Below are positions 1 through 8,577 of a stretch of DNA of 64,000 nucleotides, in pieces (position 1 is the stretch's first letter; every line of letters begins with the position of its first letter). The stretch comes from DATBVX01 sp963695985 (GTDB lineage Bacteria; Pseudomonadota; Gammaproteobacteria; Steroidobacterales; Steroidobacteraceae), in contig CAVOIC010000007.1 of the NCBI GenBank assembly GCA_963695985.1, positions 186,001 through 250,000 of the forward strand, read 5' to 3'. A program made the translations under genes and the position numbers. The notes under the pieces are model-generated. The model was not told the DNA's origin, ran no database searches, and was given only the letters and a program-made list of their open reading frames with translations.

Positions 1-24
1 GGCGCGGGGCCGCGAGTAATGTTC

Positions 25-873
25 TCAACCCGGTGGCGGGTCTCCAGGCGGGCGGGCTTCGGGCTGCGAGGGTTCGGGCGTCTCAGGAGGCGGCTCCGCG
101 GTTGTACGCGGGGTAGTGTCCGGCGCTGAGTCGTCGGCCGGCGGCTCCTCCATCGGCTCCTCGAGCTGCTCCTCCGGTACGTCGCCGTCGCGCACCTGGT
201 ACTCGCGTCTTTGCAGGTACGCATCGCGCACAAACAGGTAGGGGTCGTAGGCATTGCGCAACGCCTGGTCGACGCTCAGGAGCTCGGAGCGCGTGTCGAG
301 GGCGCCGACGGCGATGAGGGTCCACTTCGTTTCCCAGTCGCCGAGATAACCGCGCAGGTCGGTATAGCGCTCCGGATAGATCATCGGCCCGTCACGCAGC
401 GTCGAGGGGCCGAAGAACGGTAGCACCAGGTACGGCCCCGGCGGCACGCCCCACTTGCCGAGCGTCTGACCGAAATCCTCGTCGTTCTTGTCGAGACCTT
501 CCTTCGAGGCGGGATCGAACAGCCCGCCCAGGCCGAAGGTCGAGTTCAGCAGGAAGCGGCCGATATCGTTGAGCGCCGCCCGCCACTTGGCCTGCAGCAG
601 GTCGTTGACGATCGTGGTCGGGTAGGCAAGGTTGTCGATGGCGTTGCTGATCCCGCTGCGAATCGGATCCGGGAGCTGATCGTGATAGACCTTCGCCACC
701 GGGCGCGCAATCGCGCGATCGACCGCGTCGTTGAAGCGATACACGCCCCGGTTCAACGGCTCGAGCGGATCATGAGGCGACTTCGTCGCGGCGGACGTCG
801 AAGCGCAGCCCGCCAGCAGCAAGGCAAGCAGTGCACCCACGCCTGACATCCGCAAGCTCGGATCGGCCATCAA
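25..873 (-). CDS. mlaA: MlaA family phospholipid-transport lipoprotein
   Basis: Outer-membrane lipoprotein of the Mla pathway, which in the family removes mislocalised phospholipids from the outer leaflet. The 282-residue product begins with a lipoprotein signal and lipobox LLAGC, lipidated Cys near residue 23. The family-typical DPLEPLNRGVYRFNDAVDR block follows, then PTTIVNDLLQ and the LPFFGPSTLRDG segment. The last 60 residues are a low-complexity Pro/Glu/Asp-rich tail that looks like a lineage extension of the VacJ/MlaA fold. The exact start (first, second or ninth Met) is unsettled; all keep the lipobox. It is followed on the same strand by nothing within the window, and preceded by the BepA-like protease with a 37-nt gap. 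Other mla genes are not here. Confidence 0.93.
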   Translation of the reverse strand: MMADPSLRMSGVGALLALLLAGCASTSAATKSPHDPLEPLNRGVYRFNDAVDRAIARPVAKVYHDQLPDPIRSGISNAIDNLAYPTTIVNDLLQAKWRAALNDIGRFLLNSTFGLGGLFDPASKEGLDKNDEDFGQTLGKWGVPPGPYLVLPFFGPSTLRDGPMIYPERYTDLRGYLGDWETKWTLIAVGALDTRSELLSVDQALRNAYDPYLFVRDAYLQRREYQVRDGDVPEEQLEEPMEEPPADDSAPDTTPRTTAEPPPETPEPSQPEARPPGDPPPG

Positions 874-910
874 CTGACATCCCTCGAAGAAGACAGAGGC
901 GCGGATTCTA

Positions 911-2422
911 TCAGTGCGCCGGCTGCAAGCGCTGCTGGGGATCGGGCCGTCCCGGCGACTGTTCCGGCGGACCGGCCGCCACGCGTGCCTTGCCCTTGGG
1001 CAGGTATTCGCGCAGCTCGTCGAGGCGCGCCTGGAAGCGCGCGCGTTGCACGTCTGACAGGTTCGGGACCGCGAGGGCCAGCTGCAACTGGTTGAGCGCC
1101 AGCATCAGCTCGCCGCTCATGACGTGGTACTCCGACATGTAGTAATACGCATCGCCCACATCACCCGCGCTGTTGGCTGCCAGCGCGATCAATCGGCACT
1201 GCTCCGGCGTCGGATACACGGTGTTGAACAGGTCGAGCAGGACCTCGTGCGCCTTCTTGGGCTGCTCGGCGTGCATGAGTGCCTCCGCGTAGCGCACCGT
1301 CAGCGGCACATTGCGTGGAAACAGGACCAGCGCTCGCGCAAAGGTGCTGAGGGACTCCTGGCTCTCCCCGCTCGCCATCTGCGCTTCGCCGAGCGCACTG
1401 CGATACTGCATGACATCCGTGTTCCTCTCGCTCAGTCCCTGCAGGATCGGGATGGCTTCCTCAGGAGCGCCGGACTGCATGAGGCTGAGCGCCTGGCCAT
1501 AGCGCTGTGCGTCGGTGCGTGACTTTTCCGTGGCGAGATACTGGCTGTAGTAGGTGCGCGCATCCGTTCCGCTGCTCAGGCCGAGGAGCCGCAGGCGCTC
1601 GCGGCTCAAGCCGTAACTGATGCTGTCGGGCGGCAGCGGCACATCGTACTGGCGCGCGCGGTTGCGGGACTCGGCGATACGAGCGGTGGTGACCGGGTGG
1701 CTCTGCAGCAGCTCGGGCACCTGGCTGCCCTGCAGGCCCATGCGCCGCCCCAGAGTTTCGAAGAACGCCGGCATGGACCGTGGATCGAAACCACTCGCCG
1801 CCATCGTGCCGATGCCGACGCGATCGGCCTCGTACTCGTTGGCGCGCGTGAAGTTCAGGCGCTGCTGCGCGGCCGCGCCCTGGGCGACTGCGATCGCTCC
1901 GGTCATCACGTCCGAACTGACGCCGGTCGTGACGCCGATGAGGATCGCCGCCAGCATCGCCGCCGCCGACACCAGGCTCGAGCGGCCCTCGGCCTGGATG
2001 CTGCGCGCCACGTGCCGCTGCGTGACGTGGGCGATTTCGTGCGCCAGCACGCCCGCGAGCTCGCTCTCGTTGGCCGTGGCGAGGATCAATCCCTCGTTGA
2101 CACCGATGAAGCCGCCCGGCAGCGCAAAGGCGTTGATCGACGGATCCTTGACGACGAAGAAGGTGAAGCGCTGGCGACCATCCTGTGCATGGCTTGCGAG
2201 CCGCGAGCCGACCGACTGGATGTACTCGGTGGTTTCCGGGTCTTCCAGGATTTTGCCAGCGTCGCGCAGCCCCTTAACGACCATCAGCCCGATCTGGTAC
2301 TCGTCACTCTGGCTGAGCGTGGCATCGGCGGGCGTACCGATGTCGGGCAGCTCCTCGGCGGCCGGGCAGGCCGATCCATAGAGCAGCACGGCAGCGGTGA
2401 CGAAGGTCAGGATTCGACGCAT
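911..2422 (-). CDS. bepA: BepA/YfgC-like periplasmic M48 metalloprotease with TPR repeats
   Basis: Predicted periplasmic zinc metalloprotease and chaperone that in the family supervises outer-membrane protein (LptD/BAM) assembly. The 503-residue protein has an N-terminal signal peptide (residues 1-22), an M48 catalytic core with HEIAH at about 128-132 and the third-ligand motif NEYEAD near 195-200, and a C-terminal half of helical TPR-type repeats (about 300-470), the same order as E. coli BepA (487 aa). It ends with a Lys/Pro/Gln-rich tail. It lies just upstream of mlaA on the same strand, so an envelope-maintenance pair is plausible. The symbol rests on architecture; the close paralogue LoiP lacks the TPR half. 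Confidence 0.9.
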   Translation of the reverse strand: MRRILTFVTAAVLLYGSACPAAEELPDIGTPADATLSQSDEYQIGLMVVKGLRDAGKILEDPETTEYIQSVGSRLASHAQDGRQRFTFFVVKDPSINAFALPGGFIGVNEGLILATANESELAGVLAHEIAHVTQRHVARSIQAEGRSSLVSAAAMLAAILIGVTTGVSSDVMTGAIAVAQGAAAQQRLNFTRANEYEADRVGIGTMAASGFDPRSMPAFFETLGRRMGLQGSQVPELLQSHPVTTARIAESRNRARQYDVPLPPDSISYGLSRERLRLLGLSSGTDARTYYSQYLATEKSRTDAQRYGQALSLMQSGAPEEAIPILQGLSERNTDVMQYRSALGEAQMASGESQESLSTFARALVLFPRNVPLTVRYAEALMHAEQPKKAHEVLLDLFNTVYPTPEQCRLIALAANSAGDVGDAYYYMSEYHVMSGELMLALNQLQLALAVPNLSDVQRARFQARLDELREYLPKGKARVAAGPPEQSPGRPDPQQRLQPAH

Positions 2423-2503
2423 AGAAAACTTGTGTCTGGGACAACTACCCTTGGACCGCAGTCCGGCCCGCTCGTTCAGGCGCGAGCCCAGGCTGTGCGG
2501 CGG

Positions 2504-3922
2504 CTACAGGATATCCGATGCGAAGTCTGCAAGTCGTGAACGCTCGCCGCGCATCAGCGTCACGTGCCCGGAGTGCTTCCACCCGCGGAACCGATTGACA
2601 ACGAAGGTCAGGCCCGAAGTGGTTTCGGTGAGGTACGGGGTGTCGATCTGAGCGATGTTTCCCAGACACACCAGCTTGGTCCCCGGCCCGGCACGGGTTA
2701 CCAGCGCCTTCATCTGTTTCGGCGTCAGGTTCTGCGCCTCGTCGATGATGATGAGGCGGTTGAGGAAAGTGCGCCCGCGCATGAAGTTGATGGTGCGGAT
2801 CTTGATGCGCTTGCGCAGCAGGTCATTGGTGGCTGCCCGTCCCCAGTTGCCGCCCTCCTGGCTCTGGGTCAGGACCTCGAGGTTGTCCATGAGCGCGCCC
2901 ATCCAGGGCTCCATCTTTTCCTCTTCGGTGCCGGGCAGGAAGCCGATATCTTCGCCGAGCGGAATCGTCACGCGCGACATGATGATCTCGCCGTAGCGGT
3001 TGGTCTCGAGGGTCTGCATCAGTCCGGCAGCGAGCGTGAGCAGGGTCTTGCCCGTGCCGGCGGGGCCAAGGATGGTGACGAAGTCGAGTTGCGGGTCCAT
3101 GAGCAGGTTCAGCGCGAAGTTCTGCTCGCGGTTGCGCGCCGTGATGCCCCAGATATTGTTCTTGTCGCTGCGATAGTCGCGTGTCAGTTCCAGCACGGCG
3201 ACTTCGCCATCGCTTTCTCGCACGATCGCCTCGATGCCGTTGTCGCCGTCCTGGAACACGAACTGGTTGAGCTGCCAGTCCCTCACCGCAGGACCACGTA
3301 CCCGGTAGAAGGTGCGGCTGGTCTCCTGCCAGGACTCGAGGTCGCGTCCGAGCTGTTCCCAGAAATTCTCCGGCAGTGCCTGCATGCCGGAGAAGAGCAG
3401 GTCGACGTCCTCGATGGTCTTGTCGCTGTAGTAGTCCTCCGCATGCACGCCGATGATCGCAGCCTTGATGCGCAGGTTGATGTCTTTCGACACGAGGGTG
3501 ACGCGCGCGTGGGGAAACTCGCGCTGCAGGGCGAGCGTGTTCGCCAGGATGTGGTTGTCCGCGCCGTGCCCCGGCAGGTTGTCGGGCAGCCCCGAGTCGA
3601 GCTGGCGCGTCTGAAAAAAGAGGTGACCGGTGCTCGGCTTCTTGCCGTGGTTACCCGACTTCGAGGGCGGAAGCTCCAGGCCGTGATCGATCCGCTCCTT
3701 GGTGGCGTTGCGCATCAGCTCGTCGAGGAAGCGGCTCACCTGGCGCACGTTGCGCGCCGATTCAGTCAGGCCCTTCTTGCCGGCATCGAGCTCTTCGAGG
3801 ACGATCATCGGGATGTAGATGTCGTGTTCCTCGAAGCGGAAGATCGCCGCCGGATCGTGCATCAGCACGTTGGTATCGAGCACGAAGATGCGGCGCTGCG
3901 GCCGCGCGTGACTGGTCTTCAA
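2504..3922 (-). CDS. PIN-domain PhoH-family ATPase (PhoH2 type)
   Basis: Fusion of an N-terminal PIN ribonuclease domain (FVLDTNVLMHD near residue 15, later acidic residues in GADNHIL and VSKDINLR) to a PhoH P-loop ATPase domain (Walker A GPAGTGKT near 286-293, Walker B LIIIDEAQNL). PhoH2 proteins are RNA helicase/ribonuclease-like; the substrate is unknown. The open frame extends upstream into bcp, but the PIN domain begins right after an in-frame TTG at 3922 preceded by AAAGGA, giving 472 aa, the usual length for PhoH2. No ATG or GTG in frame lies between that point and the PIN catalytic Asp, so a TTG start is likely. A 28-nt gap separates it from bcp, so the two are probably co-transcribed. 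Confidence 0.87.
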   Translation of the reverse strand: MKTSHARPQRRIFVLDTNVLMHDPAAIFRFEEHDIYIPMIVLEELDAGKKGLTESARNVRQVSRFLDELMRNATKERIDHGLELPPSKSGNHGKKPSTGHLFFQTRQLDSGLPDNLPGHGADNHILANTLALQREFPHARVTLVSKDINLRIKAAIIGVHAEDYYSDKTIEDVDLLFSGMQALPENFWEQLGRDLESWQETSRTFYRVRGPAVRDWQLNQFVFQDGDNGIEAIVRESDGEVAVLELTRDYRSDKNNIWGITARNREQNFALNLLMDPQLDFVTILGPAGTGKTLLTLAAGLMQTLETNRYGEIIMSRVTIPLGEDIGFLPGTEEEKMEPWMGALMDNLEVLTQSQEGGNWGRAATNDLLRKRIKIRTINFMRGRTFLNRLIIIDEAQNLTPKQMKALVTRAGPGTKLVCLGNIAQIDTPYLTETTSGLTFVVNRFRGWKHSGHVTLMRGERSRLADFASDIL

Positions 3923-3950
3923 CTGTCCTTTCCCGGAGCGAAGTGCTCGC

Positions 3951-4439
3951 TCACAGTGACCTGGCTGCCGCGAGCACTTCTGCGGCGTGCCCGTCGACCT
4001 TGACTTTGCGCCATTCACGGCGCAGCTGACCGGTGGCGTCGATGAGGAACGTGCTGCGCTCGACGCCCATGAACTTGCGGCCGTACAGGCTCTTCTCGCG
4101 ATAGACATCGAACTGCGCGCAGGCCTCCTTTGCCGTATCACTCAGCAGTTCGAACGCCAGCTTGAGTTTGTCCTTGAATTTGTGGTGCGACTCGAGGCTG
4201 TCGGGCGATATGCCGACGACTACGGTGTTGGCCTTGCGGAAGGCGCCATGCAGATCGCGAAAGTCCTGCGCCTCGCGCGTACATCCCGAGGTATTGTCGC
4301 GCGGATAGAAATAGATGACGACGTTGCTGCCCTTGGCGTCGGCGAGTGAAAAGCTGCCGCCGGCGGTCGAGGGCAGGGAGAGCTCGGGGGCCTTGCGCCC
4401 GACTTCGATCTTGCTCACGGCGGTGTTTCTGGCGCTCAC
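3951..4439 (-). CDS. bcp: Thioredoxin-dependent peroxiredoxin, Bcp/PrxQ family
   Basis: Thiol peroxidase reducing H2O2 and organic hydroperoxides with electrons from thioredoxin. The 162-residue product carries the Bcp motif FYPRDNTSGCTREAQDF with peroxidatic Cys53. The Cys found five residues later in E. coli Bcp is replaced (Gln), but a Cys at about 107 (KEACAQFDVY) sits where the alpha-3 type of PrxQ places its resolving Cys, so this should be an atypical 2-Cys enzyme of that class. The start is GTG at 4439 in a GTGA overlap with the stop of the upstream gcvR-like gene, implying translational coupling. Confidence 0.92.
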   Translation of the reverse strand: MSARNTAVSKIEVGRKAPELSLPSTAGGSFSLADAKGSNVVIYFYPRDNTSGCTREAQDFRDLHGAFRKANTVVVGISPDSLESHHKFKDKLKLAFELLSDTAKEACAQFDVYREKSLYGRKFMGVERSTFLIDATGQLRREWRKVKVDGHAAEVLAAARSL

Positions 4440-4966
4440 ATTTTCACCGGTTCGAGAATGGCGTCGAGATTGAGATGGTCACAGAACTCCAGGAATTCCT
4501 CGCGCAGCGTCGACAGGTGAATGCGGGTCGGGACGTTCACGATCATCTGCACCGAGAACATGGGCGCGCCGGTGTGCGCGGCGGCGTAGCTGCGTGTCGA
4601 CAATTCGGCGATGTCGATGCCGCGCGAGGAAAAGAATCCGGAGAGGTTGGCGACGATGCCGGTCTGGTCCAGGCACACCACGTCGACGGAATACGGCAGC
4701 ATGTCGCTGCGTGCCGTGCGCTGTTCGGTCCGCCGCAGCTGGATGCTGAGCTCGCTGCTGTCCGCGAGCTTGCGCAGGTCGGTTTCGAGGCGGGCGAGCG
4801 CGGCCCAGTTGCCGGACACGAGCAGCAGCATCGCAAACTCCGACCCCAGAGCCGTCATGCGGCTCTCGCTGATGCTGCCGCCGCAGTCGGTCACGACGCG
4901 TGTCAGGTCGTGCACCATCCCCGTGCGGTCGTTGCCGATCGCCGAGATCGCCAGGTACTGCTTCAT
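4436..4966 (-). CDS. gcvR: Tandem ACT-domain protein, GcvR family
   Basis: A 176-residue protein made of two ACT domains (about 1-75 and 92-170), with the family openings YLAISAIGNDRTGMVHDLT and SVDVVCLDQTGIVANLS. GcvR in enterobacteria represses the glycine cleavage operon by binding GcvA and glycine. In lineages outside enterobacteria the same fold commonly sits next to bcp, as here, and its regulatory target is less certain. It shares a 4-nt overlap with bcp downstream and is divergent from dapA. Confidence 0.85.
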   Translation of the reverse strand: MKQYLAISAIGNDRTGMVHDLTRVVTDCGGSISESRMTALGSEFAMLLLVSGNWAALARLETDLRKLADSSELSIQLRRTEQRTARSDMLPYSVDVVCLDQTGIVANLSGFFSSRGIDIAELSTRSYAAAHTGAPMFSVQMIVNVPTRIHLSTLREEFLEFCDHLNLDAILEPVKM

Positions 4967-5182
4967 CTAGGAGCGCCCAGCATCCATCGCCTGCTGATCG
5001 CAACGCGGCTCATGCGGAATGGTCAGACAGACTCCTGATCGCGTGCGGCCTCGTCGCCACTGTTCGCGCGCAGTGTACCGGTATTGGGAAGAGGGTGGAA
5101 CGAGAGCGAGCAGCGGCTTGCCTCATCACGCCCGGCGCACGTAACATCCGCGATCCTCCGCAGCAGGCACCCCGGGGCTCAG

Positions 5183-6061
5183 ATGTTCGCCGGCAGCATG
5201 GTCGCAGTCGTCACGCCGATGACGACCGGCGGCGCTATCGACTTTCCCGCCTGGGAGCGGCTGCTGCGCTTTCACGTCGAACAGCAGACGGATGCCGTAG
5301 TGGTCGGCGGCACGACGGGTGAATCGCCGACGCTCGAGGCCGCGGAGCTCGATGAGCTGGTGCGGCGCGCGGTGCAAATCCTGCGCGGGCACATGCCGGT
5401 GATCGCCGGCGCCGGCACCAATTCGACTGCCCGCACCGTGCGTCGGGCGCAGGAGCTTGCGGCCACGGGCGCCGACGCCCTTCTGGTCGTGACTCCTTAC
5501 TACAATCGGCCAACCCAGGAAGGTCTGTTCGAGCACTTTCGCGCCGTGGCTGCCGCCGCGCGCATACCCGTGATTCTCTACAATGTGCCCTCGCGCACGG
5601 GCGTCGACATGCAGGCAGCCACCGTGGCGCGGCTCGCCCGCGAGCCGCATATCGCGGGTATCAAGGAGGCCACCGGCAGCGTTGCGCGCGGGAGGGAGAT
5701 CCTGGCCTGCGTACCGGCGTCCTTCGACCTGATCAGCGGCGATGACCAGAGCGCGCGCGAGCTCATGGACGTCGGGGCGAGGGGTGTCATTTCGGTTACC
5801 GCGAACGTGGCGCCCCGGCTGATGCACGAACTGTGCGTTGCCTCGCGGGGACGCCACGAGGCGCGGGTACACGAAATCGATCAGAAGCTGGGGAAACTTC
5901 ACGCCGCGCTGTTCGTCGAATCGAATCCGATTCCGGTGAAGTGGGCGCTGCAGGCCCTGGGCCTGATCGATGGCGGAATCCGCTTGCCGCTGACGCCATT
6001 GGCGCCGCGGTTCCACGAGCAGGTGCGTGAGGGTCTGCGCGCCGCGGGAGTGATGAATTGA
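5183..6061 (+). CDS. dapA: 4-hydroxy-tetrahydrodipicolinate synthase
   Basis: First committed enzyme of the diaminopimelate/lysine pathway, condensing pyruvate with aspartate semialdehyde. The 292-residue TIM barrel starts MFAGSMVAVVTPM. It carries the TTGESPTL pyruvate-binding motif, the catalytic Tyr in YNVPSRTG and the Schiff-base Lys in AGIKEATGS. The open frame continues upstream to 5084, but homology begins at ATG 5183, so that start is chosen. It is divergent from gcvR. Downstream it overlaps, or nearly abuts, a small BamC-like lipoprotein gene, matching the conserved dapA-bamC arrangement of gammaproteobacteria. Confidence 0.96.
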   Translation: MFAGSMVAVVTPMTTGGAIDFPAWERLLRFHVEQQTDAVVVGGTTGESPTLEAAELDELVRRAVQILRGHMPVIAGAGTNSTARTVRRAQELAATGADALLVVTPYYNRPTQEGLFEHFRAVAAAARIPVILYNVPSRTGVDMQAATVARLAREPHIAGIKEATGSVARGREILACVPASFDLISGDDQSARELMDVGARGVISVTANVAPRLMHELCVASRGRHEARVHEIDQKLGKLHAALFVESNPIPVKWALQALGLIDGGIRLPLTPLAPRFHEQVREGLRAAGVMN

Positions 6062-6069
6062 GGTATCCG

Positions 6070-6375
6070 ATGAGTCGAATCCATTGGTCGATGTCCCTGG
6101 CGGTCTTGGGTTTGGCCGGCCTCGCTGGCTGTAAGTCGATGTCCTGCAACACGCCGCCCGCCTACGGCAATTCCGAAAGCATTCCGTCCCTCAAAGTGCC
6201 GGTCGGACTCGAGACTCCCGATACGCGTAGTGCGCTGAAGGTACCCGAGCTCGACGCGCCGGCCCGCCCGCGTACGAATGCTGAGGGTTGTCTTGACGAT
6301 CCGCCGTCATACTTTCCGGAGCGCCAGCGCGGCGACTTTCCCCGCGGCGATCGCCCCCAGCCTCCCAAGACCTGA
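6070..6375 (+). CDS. Small lipoprotein resembling the BamC (NlpB) N-terminal segment
   Basis: A 101-residue lipoprotein with signal peptide and lipobox LAGC (Cys near 21). The mature part contains SIPSLKVPVGLETPDTRSAL followed by KVPEL, which resembles the extended N-terminal segment of BamC that lies along BamD in the outer-membrane assembly machine. The two helix-grip domains that make up most of BamC (about 340 aa in E. coli) are absent. The position directly after dapA is where bamC sits in E. coli. The rest is Pro/Arg-rich and looks disordered. ATG 6070 is preferred over the in-frame TTG at 6058, which would overlap the dapA stop. BamC identity is inferred from position and one short motif. 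Confidence 0.72.
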   Translation: MSRIHWSMSLAVLGLAGLAGCKSMSCNTPPAYGNSESIPSLKVPVGLETPDTRSALKVPELDAPARPRTNAEGCLDDPPSYFPERQRGDFPRGDRPQPPKT

Positions 6376-6376
6376 A

Positions 6377-6405
6377 TTGCGTGCCGCGCAGCCGTTCGGT
6401 ACCCT
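6377..6405 (+). promoter_or_regulatory. Candidate promoter for tRNA-Ser / ffs
   Basis: TTGCGT (6377-6382) and TACCCT (6400-6405) are separated by 17 nt and end about 20 nt before the mature tRNA 5' end, a reasonable sigma-70 layout. Both hexamers are imperfect, and a read-through promoter from dapA is also possible. Confidence 0.35.
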
Positions 6406-6424
6406 GCGCGCCCTCAATTTGTGC

Positions 6425-6514
6425 GGAGAGATGGCCGAGCGGTCGAAGGCGCTGGACTGGAATTCCAGTAAACCGGCAACGGTTTCGTGGGTTCGAATCC
6501 CACTCTCTCCGCCA
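6425..6514 (+). tRNA. tRNA-Ser (GGA)
   Basis: A 90-nt type II tRNA. The acceptor stem GGAGAGA pairs with TCTCTCC, followed by discriminator G and an encoded CCA. The anticodon loop CTGGAAT gives anticodon GGA, reading UCC/UCU. A long variable arm (AAACCGGCAACGGTTT) and a T arm GTGGGTTCGAATCCCAC are present. It is followed after 24 nt by the signal recognition particle RNA, a linkage seen in related genomes. Confidence 0.97.
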
Positions 6515-6538
6515 CCTTGGAGACACACGGCTGCCAAT

Positions 6539-6651
<113 letters not shown>

Positions 6652-6673
6652 ACCCTCCGATTAGAGTGTAGGC

Positions 6674-8236
6674 ATGAGTTATCTGGTACTCGCGCGCAAG
6701 TGGCGCCCGCGCAATTTCTCGGAAATCGTTGGCCAGGAACACGTGGTGCGTGCGCTCAGCAACGCGCTCGACAGCGGCCGTGTGCACCACGCATTCCTGT
6801 TCACGGGTACCCGTGGCGTCGGCAAGACCACGCTGGCGCGAATCCTCGCCAAGTGCCTGAACTGCGAAGCCGGCGTGAGCTCCAAGCCGTGCGGTCGCTG
6901 CGCCGCGTGCCGGGAGATCGATGAGGGGCGCTTCATCGATCTGCTCGAGGTCGACGCGGCCTCGCGCACCAAGGTCGACGACACGCGCGATCTGCTCGAC
7001 AACGTGCAGTACGCGCCGGCCCGCGGGCGCTACAAGGTGTATCTCATCGACGAAGTCCACATGCTGTCGACTCATTCCTTCAACGCGCTGCTCAAGACCC
7101 TCGAGGAACCGCCGCCGCACGTGAAGTTCCTGCTGGCGACGACCGATCCGCAGAAGTTGCCGGTCACAGTGCTGTCGCGCTGCCTGCAGTTCAATCTGAA
7201 GCGCTTGCCGATCGCCCTGATTGCGGCGCGGCTGCAGCACATTGTGACTGCCGAAGGCCTCGTGGCCGAGCCAGCGGCGATCGAGTTGCTGGCGCGCGCC
7301 GCGGACGGGAGCCTGCGCGATGGGCTGAGCCTTCTCGACCAGCTGATTGCCTTCGGAGGCGGCACGCTCGGTGAGCGCGAAGCCCGCGCCATGCTGGGCA
7401 CCATCGATCGCGCGCACACGATTCGCCTTCTGGAGCAGGTCGCCGATGCGGATGCCGCCGGCCTGATGAACAGCGTCCTGGCCCTGGACGAATTTGCCCC
7501 GGACTACGCCGCTGCGCTCGATGCGTTGGCGACGCTGATCCAGAAGGTGGCGCTGCGCCAGGCAATTCCTGGTTATGCGGCCGGCGAGTCATTTGCGCCG
7601 GAGGCTCTCGATGCGCTGGCCGCGCGGATTCCGGCGGAGGATCTGCAGCTCTACTACCAGCTCGCGATCGTCGGCCGCCGTGACCTGGACTTGGCCACGG
7701 ACCAGCGCAGCGGGTTCGAGATGGTATTGCTGCGCATGCTGGCCTTCCGCCCCGCAGAAGCGACCGACGCCCCGGCACGAACTCCGCGCGCCGCCACCGG
7801 CGCAGCAACGCCGGCGCCGAAGAGCGCCGATGATCCTGCCAGCCGTACCGACCCGGCCGGCGATTCGTGGCGCGCGATGATCGCGGCGCTGGACGTGCAG
7901 GGCGCGGCACGACAGCTCGCCATCAATTGCACGCTGGCCGCGCGCGAGCAGAACCAGCTGCGGCTGCTGCTCGATCCGCGAGGCGCACACTTTCGCACGC
8001 GCCAGACCGAGGAAACGCTCGCCGGCGCACTGAGTCGCATCCTCGGCACGCCGGTCCAGTTGCAGATCGAGCTCGCGCCGGAGGCGACGCAGACACCAGC
8101 ACGCGAGCTGGCGCAGGCCGCCGAGGAACGACTGCAGGCGGCGCGGGTCGAACTCGAGAGTGATCCCACCGTGCGCGCGCTCAAGGAAAGGCTGGGCGCG
8201 ACGCTGCTCACCGATTCGATCAAACCGCTCAACTGA
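6674..8236 (+). CDS. dnaX: DNA polymerase III subunits gamma/tau
   Basis: Clamp-loader ATPase of the replicative polymerase. The 520-residue product has AAA+ motifs (Walker A GTRGVGKTTL near 45-55, Walker B YLIDEVHMLS), the zinc-binding cluster CLNCEAG/CGRCAACRE (about 62-80) and an Ala/Pro-rich linker near 360-395. The C-terminal tau part is shorter than in E. coli (643 aa). No A-rich slippery heptamer of the E. coli A-AAA-AAG kind is visible near the linker, so a frameshift-made gamma form is not evident. ybaB and recR follow at short distance, forming the conserved dnaX-ybaB-recR group. Confidence 0.96.
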   Translation: MSYLVLARKWRPRNFSEIVGQEHVVRALSNALDSGRVHHAFLFTGTRGVGKTTLARILAKCLNCEAGVSSKPCGRCAACREIDEGRFIDLLEVDAASRTKVDDTRDLLDNVQYAPARGRYKVYLIDEVHMLSTHSFNALLKTLEEPPPHVKFLLATTDPQKLPVTVLSRCLQFNLKRLPIALIAARLQHIVTAEGLVAEPAAIELLARAADGSLRDGLSLLDQLIAFGGGTLGEREARAMLGTIDRAHTIRLLEQVADADAAGLMNSVLALDEFAPDYAAALDALATLIQKVALRQAIPGYAAGESFAPEALDALAARIPAEDLQLYYQLAIVGRRDLDLATDQRSGFEMVLLRMLAFRPAEATDAPARTPRAATGAATPAPKSADDPASRTDPAGDSWRAMIAALDVQGAARQLAINCTLAAREQNQLRLLLDPRGAHFRTRQTEETLAGALSRILGTPVQLQIELAPEATQTPARELAQAAEERLQAARVELESDPTVRALKERLGATLLTDSIKPLN

Positions 8237-8253
8237 AAATCCAAGGAGAGTCG

Positions 8254-8577
8254 ATGAAACCCGGTCTCGGCAACCTGATGAAGCAGGCGCAGCAGATGCA
8301 GGCCAACATGCAGAAAGCGCAGGCCGAGCTGGGTCAGATCGAGGTTCAGGGCGAAGCCGGCGGTGGCATGGTGCGCGTGACGATGAATGGCCGGCACGAG
8401 GTGCGCGCGGTGCAGCTGGACGCGGCTGCGCTGGGAGACGACAAGGAAATGCTCGAGGATCTGATCGCCGCCGCGGTGAACGATGCCGTGCGCAAGGTTG
8501 AGGCGCGCGTGCAGGAGAAATTCGCCGGGCTCATGTCCGGCGTGGCACTGCCGCCGGGCTTCAAGCTTCCGCTCTGA
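8254..8577 (+). CDS. ybaB: YbaB/EbfC family nucleoid-associated protein
   Basis: A 107-residue small DNA-binding protein of the EbfC family, which forms a tweezer-like dimer. Features are a Met/Gln-rich amphipathic N-terminal helix (LMKQAQQMQANMQKAQAEL), then VEVQGEAGGGMVRVTMNG-like beta strands (IEVQ here) and the C-terminal PPGFKLP. An AAGGAGAG ribosome site precedes ATG 8254. Its stop codon shares one base with the recR start (TGATG), so recR is translationally coupled. Confidence 0.94.
   Translation: MKPGLGNLMKQAQQMQANMQKAQAELGQIEVQGEAGGGMVRVTMNGRHEVRAVQLDAAALGDDKEMLEDLIAAAVNDAVRKVEARVQEKFAGLMSGVALPPGFKLPL

Noticed and set aside
7700..7900. Programmed frameshift in dnaX producing the gamma subunit
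   Set aside because: No A-rich slippery heptamer or convincing stimulatory hairpin is seen near the linker region.
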